Of a stretch of 64,000 nt of DNA, positions 1 to 7,539 are shown piece by piece; positions within the stretch are counted from its first letter, which is position 1, and each line of letters begins with the position of its first letter. This stretch comes from Mangrovibacterium lignilyticum. Its GTDB lineage: Bacteria; Bacteroidota; Bacteroidia; Bacteroidales; Prolixibacteraceae. The translations under genes were made by a program, and so were the position numbers. The DNA lies in NCBI RefSeq assembly GCF_010882175.1, contig NZ_WKLH01000002.1, forward strand, positions 1,054,001 through 1,118,000, read 5' to 3'. Under the pieces are notes generated by a model. The model had not been told where the DNA came from, searched no databases, and was given only the letters and a program-made list of their open reading frames with translations.

Positions 1-581
1 TTGTTGGCGTTGCTGCTCAAAACTGTGCTGCTGAAGCTTCAGGTGCTTACACCGGCGAAGTTTCTGCCTCAATGGTTAAATCAACCGGAGCCGGATACGT
101 TATTTTAGGTCACTCTGAAAGACGCGAATACTACGGTGAAACAAGTGAAATTCTGAATAAAAAAGTTGCCTTGACTTTAGCAAACGGATTGACTCCGATC
201 TATTGTTGCGGTGAAGCTTTGGATATTCGCGAAGCGGGTACTCAAAAAGCATATGTGATCAACCAATTGGAAGAAACAATCTTCAACCTGAGCGCTGACG
301 ACTTCAAGAAAGTGATCATCGCTTACGAACCAATCTGGGCGATCGGTACAGGAAAAACTGCTTCAACTGAGCAAGCTCAGGAAATGCACAAAGACATCCG
401 CGAAGCTATCGCTGCAAAATACAGCGCTGAAGTTGCTGACGAAATTTCAATCCTTTACGGTGGTAGCTGTAAAGCAAGCAACGCACCTGAATTGTTCGCA
501 AGCCCTGATGTTGACGGTGGTTTGATTGGTGGTGCTTCACTGAAAGCTGAAGACTTCATCGGTATTATCACTGCATACTAG
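1..581 (+). CDS. tpiA: Triosephosphate isomerase, 3' part (5' end outside window)
   Basis: The C-terminal 192 or so residues of triosephosphate isomerase, which interconverts dihydroxyacetone phosphate and glyceraldehyde 3-phosphate in cytosolic glycolysis. The reading frame is already open at base 3 and reads [19 protein letters not shown], so the methionine at base 72 is internal and not the start. The electrophilic histidine lies in GHSERR, the catalytic glutamate in [11 protein letters not shown] and the phosphate-binding loop in ILYGGS. About 55-60 N-terminal residues, including the first lysine of the active site, are missing because the window begins inside the gene. A rho-independent terminator follows 28 bases after the stop, so it ends a transcription unit. 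Confidence 0.97.
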   Translation, partial: VGVAAQNCAAEASGAYTGEVSASMVKSTGAGYVILGHSERREYYGETSEILNKKVALTLANGLTPIYCCGEALDIREAGTQKAYVINQLEETIFNLSADDFKKVIIAYEPIWAIGTGKTASTEQAQEMHKDIREAIAAKYSAEVADEISILYGGSCKASNAPELFASPDVDGGLIGGASLKAEDFIGIITAY

Positions 582-609
582 TCGATTAATCTCGAAACAC
601 CATATAAGT

Positions 610-641
610 CCCGGTTGGAAATTCCAATCGGGATTTTTTTT
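610..641 (+). terminator. Rho-independent terminator of tpiA
   Basis: A nine-base-pair stem (cccggttgg / ccaatcggg, one G-U pair in RNA) with a five-base loop is followed by a run of eight T. It lies between tpiA and lon on the plus strand. Confidence 0.85.
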
Positions 642-874
642 GCCTCTTCCCCATCCGGCCATCCGGCCCTTCCCGCTTCGATACCCCACTGCTGTCAAAA
701 TATTCATTCCCGGGACCAGCTTCGATCCCAAATATCAGTAGGGCTGTCAACGCGTTTCTTTTTCTGTTTCGGGGTTATGTTTGAAAAAAGTTTCCCAATG
801 CTTTTTATAAAAAGGCAAACATGTTCTAAATTGAAGAGTAAAAACAAATAGTCAGTCTACTAAAATTTGTACGC

Positions 875-3244
875 ATGGAAAACAATACCACTGGAAATGC
901 CGGAATCGTGTTGGTATCGGAGGTTTACCCGGATAATATTGTCGTCCTTCCTCTTGAGAACCGCCCTGTTTTCCCCGGTTTGGCACTGCCTCTCAACTTT
1001 GTCAACCGCGACATTGTAAAATCAATTCTTTATTCCATCGACAAAAACAATGGGTTCATCGGTGTATCATTTATTGAAGAGACCAATCCCAATGATTTCT
1101 TTCAATCGAAGAAATACAAAACCGGGACACTGCTGAAAATCTTAAAAATCATCAATAAAGCCAGCGACAACATTCAGTTTTTCGCACAGGCTGTAACGCG
1201 TTTCCACTATAAAAAGGAAATTGCCCGCCATGGTTTTATGCACTGGCAGGTTGAATATGACTACGAAGATAAGCACGCGATTTCGAATGAACTGAAGGCT
1301 TACACGCTAGCCATTATCAACTCGGTTAAGCAACTGATTAAGCTGAACCCGATGTTCCAGGAACAAATGAAACTGGCCTTGTCTCAGGTAGGCATGGAAA
1401 AACCGGGCCTGCTGATGGATTTAGTCGCTTCGTTCCTGACTGCCGATGGCGACAAACTTCAGCCCCTGCTCGAAGCGATTGACTTGTTCGAACGAAGCGA
1501 CCTTCTGCTAAAATTATTGAAAGAGGAAATCGAGCTCAATGAGCTGCAACTGGATATTGAAAAACAAATCGAAGAAAAAATCTCGAAACAGCAGCGGGAA
1601 TTCTTCCTGCGTGAACAGCTAAAGATTATTAAACAAGAACTGGGACTGGAGAAAGATGACAAAACCAGCGAAATTGAGGCGGTTGAAAAGAAAATTCAGA
1701 AGTTGGTCTTGAGTGATGAAGTAGCCAAAACTATCGAAGAAGAACTCAACAAACTGCTGACTTTGGAAAGTGGCTCGGCCGAATACCAGGTTTCACGCAC
1801 TTACCTCAACTGGTTAACGGATTTACCGTGGGGCGTATTTTCTGAAGATAACTATGACCTGCCTAAAGCCCGAAAAATACTCGACGAACAACACTATGGC
1901 CTCAACGATGTGAAGCAACGCATTCTCGAGTTTGTAAGCACCATCGTGAAACGCCGCAAAGTATCCGGTTCGATCATTTGCCTGGTTGGCCCTCCCGGAG
2001 TTGGGAAAACCTCCATCGGTAAATCGATTGCTGATGCGCTGGGACGCGAATTTTACCGTTTCTCGGTTGGTGGCATGCGCGATGAAGCGGAGATTAAAGG
2101 TCACCGCCGGACTTACATTGGTGCCATGCCCGGTAAACTCATTCAAAGCCTGAAGCGAACCGGTGTTTCCAACCCGGTGATCATGCTCGACGAGATTGAT
2201 AAAATCGGTGCCAGCTACCAGGGCGATCCAGCCTCGGCTTTGCTCGAAGTGCTCGACCCGGAACAAAACCGGGATTTTCTGGATCATTACATTGATGTTC
2301 GTTACGACCTCTCCAACATTCTGTTTGTGACAACAGCCAACCAGCTCGACACCATCCCCCGCCCCTTGCTCGACCGTATGGAAATTATCAAGCTATCCGG
2401 TTACATCCTGGAAGAAAAGGTTGAAATAGCCAAACGCTTCCTTATTCCCAAACAACGCAAAGAGCACGGGTTGAAAGCCAACGAGGTAAACATCACAGAC
2501 ACAGCTCTGGTGCAGATTGCCGACAGCTATGCCCGGGAAGCGGGTGTCCGTGGCATGGAAAACCAGATCAAAAAAATTATGCGCAAGGCCACGCTTTTGC
2601 TAACAGAGAATGGAGATGCGAAAATCAATGTCAGTAAAAACAATCTGGCTGAATTCCTGGGCCAACCGGTATTCACCACCGAAGAGCTATACAAAAAGTC
2701 CTTTCCCGGCGTCACCCTCGGGTTGGCCTGGACGGCCATGGGTGGTGCAACACTTTACATCGAAGCCCAAGGCGTAAAAGGCCGCGGCCCCGGTCTGAAA
2801 CAAACCGGTCAGCTGGGTAGCGTCATGCAGGAGTCGACCGAGATCGCATACTCGTACGTCCAAAGCCTGCTTGAAGACGATAAAAAGGAGTTTTTCAAAA
2901 ATCACCTGGTTCACCTGCATGTGCCGGCCGGTGCAACACCGAAGGACGGGCCGTCGGCAGGAATCACGATGGCTTTGGCCATGTACTCGCTGGCCATCAA
3001 CAAGCCGGTAAAAAGGGGATTGGCCATGACCGGGGAATTAACGTTGACCGGGAAAGTATTACCGATTGGCGGCGTTCGTGAGAAAACCATTGCCGCCCGC
3101 CGGGTAAAAATTTTTGAACTGATCTTTCCGGCCGAAAACAAAAAAGACTTTGACGAACTGCCCGATTACCTGAAAGAAGGCATCACTGCGCATTTCATCG
3201 ACTATTTTGACGAAGTACTCAAGATCGCTTTCGACAACAAATAG
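875..3244 (+). CDS. lon: Lon protease (ATP-dependent, serine/lysine dyad)
   Basis: ATP-dependent cytosolic protease that degrades misfolded and regulatory proteins. The 789 residues have the usual order: N-terminal substrate domain (about 20-215), coiled coil with Glu/Lys-rich helices (about 220-300), AAA+ module, and C-terminal protease domain. Walker A is GPPGVGKT at 372-379 and Walker B is VIMLDEID. The catalytic serine is Ser694 in PKDGPSAG and the lysine is Lys737 in GGVREK, 43 residues apart as in E. coli Lon. The length is normal for the family and nothing is truncated. ATG at 875 is the only sensible start. A TATGTTTG sequence at 776-783 fits the Bacteroidota -7 element, but I see no matching -33, so the promoter is tentative. 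Confidence 0.98.
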   Translation: MENNTTGNAGIVLVSEVYPDNIVVLPLENRPVFPGLALPLNFVNRDIVKSILYSIDKNNGFIGVSFIEETNPNDFFQSKKYKTGTLLKILKIINKASDNIQFFAQAVTRFHYKKEIARHGFMHWQVEYDYEDKHAISNELKAYTLAIINSVKQLIKLNPMFQEQMKLALSQVGMEKPGLLMDLVASFLTADGDKLQPLLEAIDLFERSDLLLKLLKEEIELNELQLDIEKQIEEKISKQQREFFLREQLKIIKQELGLEKDDKTSEIEAVEKKIQKLVLSDEVAKTIEEELNKLLTLESGSAEYQVSRTYLNWLTDLPWGVFSEDNYDLPKARKILDEQHYGLNDVKQRILEFVSTIVKRRKVSGSIICLVGPPGVGKTSIGKSIADALGREFYRFSVGGMRDEAEIKGHRRTYIGAMPGKLIQSLKRTGVSNPVIMLDEIDKIGASYQGDPASALLEVLDPEQNRDFLDHYIDVRYDLSNILFVTTANQLDTIPRPLLDRMEIIKLSGYILEEKVEIAKRFLIPKQRKEHGLKANEVNITDTALVQIADSYAREAGVRGMENQIKKIMRKATLLLTENGDAKINVSKNNLAEFLGQPVFTTEELYKKSFPGVTLGLAWTAMGGATLYIEAQGVKGRGPGLKQTGQLGSVMQESTEIAYSYVQSLLEDDKKEFFKNHLVHLHVPAGATPKDGPSAGITMALAMYSLAINKPVKRGLAMTGELTLTGKVLPIGGVREKTIAARRVKIFELIFPAENKKDFDELPDYLKEGITAHFIDYFDEVLKIAFDNK

Positions 3245-3282
3245 CCTTTATCGCTTAAAATTTTTTGTCTTCGAAGAACAAC

Positions 3283-3319
3283 GATAGCCCGAATCGATTA
3301 AATTCGGACTATCATTTTT
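3283..3319 (+). terminator. Rho-independent terminator of lon
   Basis: Twelve-base arms (gatagcccgaat / attcggactatc, one mismatch) are followed by five T. The T tract ends on the base before the tRNA-Thr gene, so the tRNA must have a promoter overlapping this region or be processed from read-through. Confidence 0.75.
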
Positions 3320-3392
3320 GCCTTCTTAGCTCAGCTGGTAGAGCAGCTCATTCGTAATGAGCAGGTCGCGGGTTCGAATCCCGTGGAAGGCT
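3320..3392 (+). tRNA. tRNA-Thr (anticodon CGT)
   Basis: A complete cloverleaf of 73 bases with no encoded CCA. The acceptor arm GCCTTCT pairs with GGAAGGC (one G-U), followed by discriminator T. The D arm contains AGCTCAGCTGGTAGAGC. The anticodon stem GCTCA/TGAGC closes the loop TTCGTAA with anticodon CGT, and the T loop is TTCGAAT. It decodes ACG. Confidence 0.95.
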
Positions 3393-3397
3393 CTGGT

Positions 3398-3991
3398 TTA
3401 ACAAGCTTCGAGTGCCGCCTGTAACTGCGTCACCAAGCCGTCCCTTTTTTTACGCGATGGGGTGTACCGCGCCCACAAGCGGGCTTTTTCGTATTTCCGG
3501 ATATGATCCCAGCGCTGTCCGCTTCGCAGGTAAACTTCCACATCGGTACAGACAATGCAATAGCCGGAAAAAGGGCAAGCCGTTTCTCCCTGGTAATTAC
3601 AAAAATCGATGTGATTGTCGCCCGACGAAAACTCCAGGTGTTCTTCGCGCCAAAAGCGGATAATAAATTCATAGCGCAGGTGCGGCGGAAAGTTAACCGG
3701 GAAATCGAGTACAAAATGATAAACCCGCAACAGTTTTTCGAGTTCGTTGGCCAAAATTGCCAGCTGTTTCTTGTCCAGTGTATCGTTTGCCGGCAGCAGT
3801 TCGCAGTCGATTCCGGTGATGGCCGATATGGGCTCCTTTTCACCGTAAAGGTATTGCCAGCCGGTATACGACCAGGCAGCGAATTCACCGCCGGGTTCCA
3901 GCGGATGTGGATTTTCCGCGCGTTGGCGAATGGTTTGCACCAGTTGTTCAAAACCATCGCCTCGATTTAACAGTCCTTCGGGATTTGTCAT
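3398..3991 (-). CDS. Hypothetical protein with C-terminal cysteine cluster
   Basis: A 197-residue protein I do not recognise. It is soluble, with no signal peptide or membrane segment, and rich in Trp, Tyr and Arg. Cysteines are clustered near residues 130-148 (CNYQGETACPFSGYC, then IVC), which could bind a metal or an Fe-S cluster, but I know no family with this spacing. It ends 5 bases from the tRNA-Thr on the opposite strand. ATG at 3991 is the first start in the frame. Overlapping frames on both strands are also open over much of this stretch. I chose this one because it is the longest, has a natural-looking composition and follows the direction of the next genes. Confidence 0.6.
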   Translation of the reverse strand: MTNPEGLLNRGDGFEQLVQTIRQRAENPHPLEPGGEFAAWSYTGWQYLYGEKEPISAITGIDCELLPANDTLDKKQLAILANELEKLLRVYHFVLDFPVNFPPHLRYEFIIRFWREEHLEFSSGDNHIDFCNYQGETACPFSGYCIVCTDVEVYLRSGQRWDHIRKYEKARLWARYTPSRKKRDGLVTQLQAALEAC

Positions 3992-4090
3992 TGTTTTCTG
4001 TTTTCTGATTTGACATGTTTAGCTCTCATCCCTGATTCCCAAATAATGCGTTGCGTGTTTTTAACTGCTGATGTGATTTTGCCGGGATCG

Positions 4091-4816
4091 TTACAGGCCC
4101 GCTACTTCGGTGTTTTCTTCGCGGGTTTTCGAAGCTTTGAGTGTCGCCATCGTCTCGCCGATCAACTCGTCAATTTCAGCTACATAAGTCTGCATAGCCA
4201 CATCTCCGGTTTCTTCGGCGAAGGTTTCCAGGGTCTCCACCAGCTTGATGATCGCAAGACGCAATGGCGTTCGATACTTCGACACGGTTGGTACCTCGAT
4301 GGCCCCCTTCTGAATACGCTGCTCCTGGATGGCTTCAAACCCGGCCTGCGCCTCCGTGAGCGGCGTAAGCCACATGACCGGCAGGTTGAGCAAAGCGACT
4401 TCGGCAGCATAGTAGGCGTTCATTTCTTCAATACACTTGGCAATAGCCGTTGTTTCCTCGTCGTAGCTGTAAGTCTGGGCACTCCAGCCGTATTTCCGAA
4501 TCAACGCTTCCAGCTTTTCAGCTGCAGCACGAATGCTCCCGTCCGGGCTTTTCAGAAAGGAACTGATATAGGATTTCATCCCGTTGAAGTACTGATCGCG
4601 TTTATCGTCGGCAGCCGCAGCTACAGGCGTTAAGGGATCTTTGGGGTCGTATTCCACTCCTTTGCTGAACGACTGGTATATTGTTTCCAGTTTCACAGCG
4701 AGCGAGTGAAGAACTCCGTCTGATAGTTTGGTTGAGTCGACAATATTTAACAGGGCGCGAACAAAAGCGTAAAACGCCGCCCCATTGAAGTAGTTGAAAT
4801 TTAGTCCATTTTTCAT
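4091..4816 (-). CDS. DUF6261 family protein
   Basis: A 241-residue, mostly helical acidic protein with no signal peptide, similar in size and style to the Bacteroidota DUF6261 family, whose members begin with a short NFNYF/LRNGEF-type motif and run about 240 residues. The function is unknown. The N-terminus (MKNGLNFNYF) and the end (a Glu/Thr/Ala helix) fit this family as I remember it. It lies 99 bases upstream, in the direction of transcription, of the cysteine-cluster gene on the same strand, and has a 42-bp tandem repeat behind its start. The family assignment is from memory of sequence style and should be checked by profile search. Confidence 0.65.
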   Translation of the reverse strand: MKNGLNFNYFNGAAFYAFVRALLNIVDSTKLSDGVLHSLAVKLETIYQSFSKGVEYDPKDPLTPVAAAADDKRDQYFNGMKSYISSFLKSPDGSIRAAAEKLEALIRKYGWSAQTYSYDEETTAIAKCIEEMNAYYAAEVALLNLPVMWLTPLTEAQAGFEAIQEQRIQKGAIEVPTVSKYRTPLRLAIIKLVETLETFAEETGDVAMQTYVAEIDELIGETMATLKASKTREENTEVAGL

Positions 4817-4923
4817 TACGATAATTTTATTTCCTTAAGTTTGAATAGATTGATCGGGAGACCGGCCTACCGGCCTCTGCAACAGACCTGCTTAGACAAG
4901 ACCTGCTTACCGATAGCTGTTTT

Positions 4924-4941
4924 CGAAAAGATCTCTTTTCG
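4924..4941. promoter_or_regulatory. 18-bp perfect palindrome, possible operator or hairpin
   Basis: CGAAAAGA-TC-TCTTTTCG is a perfect inverted repeat about 110 bases upstream of the DUF6261 start. It could be a dimeric repressor site or a transcript hairpin. Nothing in the sequence decides between them. Confidence 0.35.
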
Positions 4942-4988
4942 TTAGGTAATCAAACAATTCCGGACACCAACTCGTGTTGTCCCATGGT

Positions 4989-5187
4989 CAGGCAACTGGC
5001 TTCTCCCTGCTGCGAGTTGAAGCTTTTCGCCAGGCAACCAGCTTCTCGTTGCTGCCGATTGAAGCTTTTCGCCAGGCAACTGGCTTCTCCTTGCTGCCAG
5101 TTGAAGCTTTCCGCCAGGCAACTGGCTTCCCCATGAGCCGGTTCGAGCTTTTCGCCTGGCAACTGGATTCCCCTTGCTGCCGGTTCG
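4989..5187. repeat. 42-bp tandem repeat, about 4.8 units
   Basis: Units begin at 4989, 5031, 5073 and 5115 (exactly 42 bases apart), then at 5156 (41 bases, with the variant start ctggcaactgg). Each reads caggcaactggcttctcc, then a variable ttgctgc part, then gttgaagcttttcgc. Units differ by a few substitutions. Because 42 is divisible by three, both strands show 14-residue protein repeats (for example GEASCLAKSFN on the minus strand), but no start site, signal peptide or neighbouring context supports translation. Confidence 0.85.
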
Positions 5188-5333
5188 GCCCTGTCAACCG
5201 TTGACAAGCTTCCCAGGGGAGCAGTTTTAGCGTTGAAACCGCTTAAAAGTTTAATTGTCCTTGAAAAATCACATCAGCATGTCAAAGAACACGAGAGGTT
5301 TAGGACCCTGAAGGTCCTGATTGTATGCGTTTA

Positions 5334-5675
5334 CTAGTTTTTATGGATTTGTTCGTTTAAAGCCTGCTCGTACAGCGGACGAAGATCGTCGTAAATAACC
5401 TTTGCACGCAGATCGCCATCAGCTGCTTTTTCCTTCACATGGTAGTAGTAGGCGGTTGCATGGCAGTAGGCCTTCTGGTCGAAAAAATCCCGCAGTTGTG
5501 CGATCACCGGTAAAACGTCTTTTAAAACGTCCTGCAATTTCCGGTATCTCTCCTCATCCTCGGGACTCAGCCAGTCCTTTTCTTCGTACTTTTTCATCTG
5601 TCCGATGATTACTTTCATGTCTACTGCGATCTTGAGTGCGAGCTCAACCAGCTTAATTTTGCTTTCTTGTTTCAT
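5334..5675 (-). CDS. Hypothetical small helical protein
   Basis: A 113-residue protein of unknown function. It is charged and apparently all helical, with no signal peptide or membrane segment. Heptad-like Leu/Ile spacing in the first 30 residues (KIKLVELALKIAVDMKVIIG) suggests a coiled coil or helical bundle. A Tyr/His stretch (CHATAYYYH) lies near residue 72. ATG at 5675 has a plausible A/G-rich leader. It shares its strand with the DUF6261 gene but is separated from it by the 42-bp repeat, so co-transcription is uncertain. Confidence 0.6.
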   Translation of the reverse strand: MKQESKIKLVELALKIAVDMKVIIGQMKKYEEKDWLSPEDEERYRKLQDVLKDVLPVIAQLRDFFDQKAYCHATAYYYHVKEKAADGDLRAKVIYDDLRPLYEQALNEQIHKN

Positions 5676-6091
5676 AATCCTGTTTCCTCTTCATAACGGA
5701 TTTGATATGGCTATGCAAAAAACACACCATCTCCGGGTTTCATAAAGTTTGTACCGATTCGAAATAAGTCTATTATTAGTCCTGTCAACCTGTTACAAAT
5801 GCGATTCGAGTATTAAATTTACGACATTCTTTTGTTCAATTCCAAATCCATTTTGAGAAAATTGAATATAATTTGCAACATGCTATATGGAACGAAACGA
5901 GTCATCATGTACCGCAATCGGTGTCGTCAGGCTCCGGCTACCGGTTTCCCGGCTTTGGCTTCAAACCATCCAGATTGCAAAAACAAAAGAGCCATGGGGA
6001 ACATGACTCTTTTGGCGGCTAACAGGAAGGAAGGGAAGTGGGAAACCTGCAGCCTTTTTCAACTATATTGCTTTTAGAATTTGCGTTTGTT
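5676..6091. other. Intergenic region between the hypothetical gene and the mannanase
   Basis: A 416-base gap. The part near 5979-6013 is the terminator of the mannan locus. The remainder is AT-rich and should contain the promoter of the 5334-5675 gene. An 81-codon plus-strand frame at 5832-6077 crosses the terminator hairpin and has no protein-like features, so I treat it as chance. Confidence 0.5.
5979..6013 (-). terminator. Rho-independent terminator of the mannan utilisation locus
   Basis: Twelve-base arms at 5985-5996 and 6002-6013 (aaaagagccatg / catgactctttt on the plus strand) with one mismatch. On the minus strand the stem is followed by GTTTTTG. It lies 79 bases beyond the mannanase stop and closes the operon. 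Confidence 0.8.
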
Positions 6092-7465
6092 CTATTTTAA
6101 ATCCGGCATCTCGTCGCGTGTAATCACGTCACTGTTATTGAATGCATCAATCCACCAGTCAGCATTGGCGTGTTCGTGATCGGTACTGCTGAAATCACTC
6201 TCATTAACATCGTTTGTTCGGTTGTAATCGTACCAGGGCATGAAATAAGACCATTTTGCGCCGGCTGACCATTGGCTGGAAATCGTGGCAACACTTCCGC
6301 ATTCGCTTAAGGTTACCATCTTGGTGTTGTAAGTCTCTTGAATCCCGGTGTAGGCTGCTGCAATTGCCGCAGCATCCGGTTGGTTGTAAATATCCCGTCC
6401 AACGATATCCACATAAGCATCACCCGGATAAAAGGCATTGTCTTTGGTTTGCGTTGTCCATACCCAAATGAGGTTATTCAAGCCCTGCGCTTCGAAATAG
6501 TCGAACATATAAACCCACAACGCCTTATAAGCGTCGGCACCATCGGCGCCCCACCAAAACCAGGCTGTTCCTCCGTTATATTCATAAATATTGCCGGCTG
6601 CTTCGTGCAAAGGCCGCCAGATAACGGGGATATTTTTTGCCTGCAAAAGCTTGAGGTAACCAGCCATTTTCTCCAAATCAGCGTCAATAACGTCCTTTTC
6701 CCAACGTCCTGCCACTACCGCATTGGCTGCGCTGAAACTGTTGTTTTCGGTGTAAAACGAAAAGGTTTCCGAGCCTTCCGAAACCGGCACATTCCAATGC
6801 CAGCCGGCAGCCACCAACCCATTCTCATTCCACCAATCCTCAACAACAGCCGTATTTGAATAATCGATCCAGTTGGCCGGCGAGCTTTGCAGATGCACAT
6901 AGTCGAACGTGGCCATCGCCGGATACTTGCCGGTATGCTGATACACCCACTCGGCTTCATTTACATTCCAACTCACATTGGCCATTGCTGCCGACACCGC
7001 TTTGCTCCCGTAATTCTCCAACAGGAATTGAAACACATTGACTGCCTCCGGCGACGGATTAGCCGTCACAAGCGTTTGATTCAGGTTAACCGGAATCGAT
7101 GCTTCGGTTGTAAAGGAAAACTGAACGGACTCGGCCAACAGCACGCCATCCATATTGATTAAAGACCCTTTGGGAATATTAACCACATAGGTTTCACCTT
7201 TCACCATGGCCGCAATAATCCGTATTTTAGTGTATGCTTCCTCAACATCCACCGCGTTACCATTCACCGTTATTCCGTGGTTTTCGACCAGGTAAACTAC
7301 CTCGCTGAAGGTCACTTCAATTTGGGTTGAAGGACTGACATTCTCATCATTATTTGCAGGTACGCTGCTTTTAAATACAGGCGGTTCCTTGACAACTTCT
7401 TCCTCGCTGCCCGAGCAGCCCAGTAAGAAAATCAACGCTAAAGCAACTACTATTTTAGTCTTCAT
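6092..7465 (-). CDS. GH26 endo-beta-1,4-mannanase, surface lipoprotein
   Basis: Secreted glycoside hydrolase family 26 enzyme, expected to cleave beta-1,4-mannan or galacto/glucomannan backbones. I start it at the ATG at 7465 because this gives a lipoprotein signal (lipobox LLGC, Cys17) followed by SGSEEE, an acidic motif like the Bacteroidota surface-export signal; an in-frame start 13 codons upstream would bury it. An SbsA-type Ig-like domain (about 30-125) precedes the GH26 barrel (about 130-455). The acid/base glutamate is Glu288 in WRPLHEAAGN and the nucleophile is Glu388 in TLSECGS, 100 residues apart as expected for GH26. It is the only carbohydrate-active enzyme in the locus, last in the operon. 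Confidence 0.93.
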   Translation of the reverse strand: MKTKIVVALALIFLLGCSGSEEEVVKEPPVFKSSVPANNDENVSPSTQIEVTFSEVVYLVENHGITVNGNAVDVEEAYTKIRIIAAMVKGETYVVNIPKGSLINMDGVLLAESVQFSFTTEASIPVNLNQTLVTANPSPEAVNVFQFLLENYGSKAVSAAMANVSWNVNEAEWVYQHTGKYPAMATFDYVHLQSSPANWIDYSNTAVVEDWWNENGLVAAGWHWNVPVSEGSETFSFYTENNSFSAANAVVAGRWEKDVIDADLEKMAGYLKLLQAKNIPVIWRPLHEAAGNIYEYNGGTAWFWWGADGADAYKALWVYMFDYFEAQGLNNLIWVWTTQTKDNAFYPGDAYVDIVGRDIYNQPDAAAIAAAYTGIQETYNTKMVTLSECGSVATISSQWSAGAKWSYFMPWYDYNRTNDVNESDFSSTDHEHANADWWIDAFNNSDVITRDEMPDLK

Positions 7466-7539
7466 GTTTATGTATGCTGAAAAAAAGAAAGACCGTTCAG
7501 ACAATCAAACGGCCTTTCCCAAAAATTAAAGAAATCTAC

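Larger units (their letters stand above)
4817..5333. other. Intergenic region with palindromes and a tandem repeat
   Basis: A 517-base gap between two minus-strand genes. It holds a GC-rich imperfect hairpin near 4859-4879, two direct copies of agacctgctta (about 4885-4910), an 18-base perfect palindrome at 4924-4941, a 42-bp tandem repeat at 4989-5187 and a small hairpin at 5302-5318 (aggacc/ggtcct). Frames of 69-85 codons are open through the repeat on both strands, but they exist only because the repeat unit is a multiple of three; I do not call a gene. Confidence 0.6.

Noticed and set aside
1823-2287. 154-codon minus-strand frame
   Set aside because: It lies within the AAA+ region of lon, whose protein is fully recognisable.
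3503-3970. 155-codon plus-strand frame opposite the cysteine-cluster gene
   Set aside because: The minus-strand frame is longer and more protein-like and fits the direction of neighbouring genes, though this region is the least certain gene call.
4010-4633. 207-codon open frame on the plus strand
   Set aside because: Antisense to the DUF6261 gene. Composition (many Phe, Arg and His) is that of a shadow frame.
4989-5187. CRISPR array
   Set aside because: Units are contiguous 42-bp copies with scattered substitutions; there are no distinct repeats and spacers, and no cas genes.
5832-6077. 81-codon plus-strand frame
   Set aside because: It crosses the terminator of the mannan locus, and its sequence has no recognisable features.
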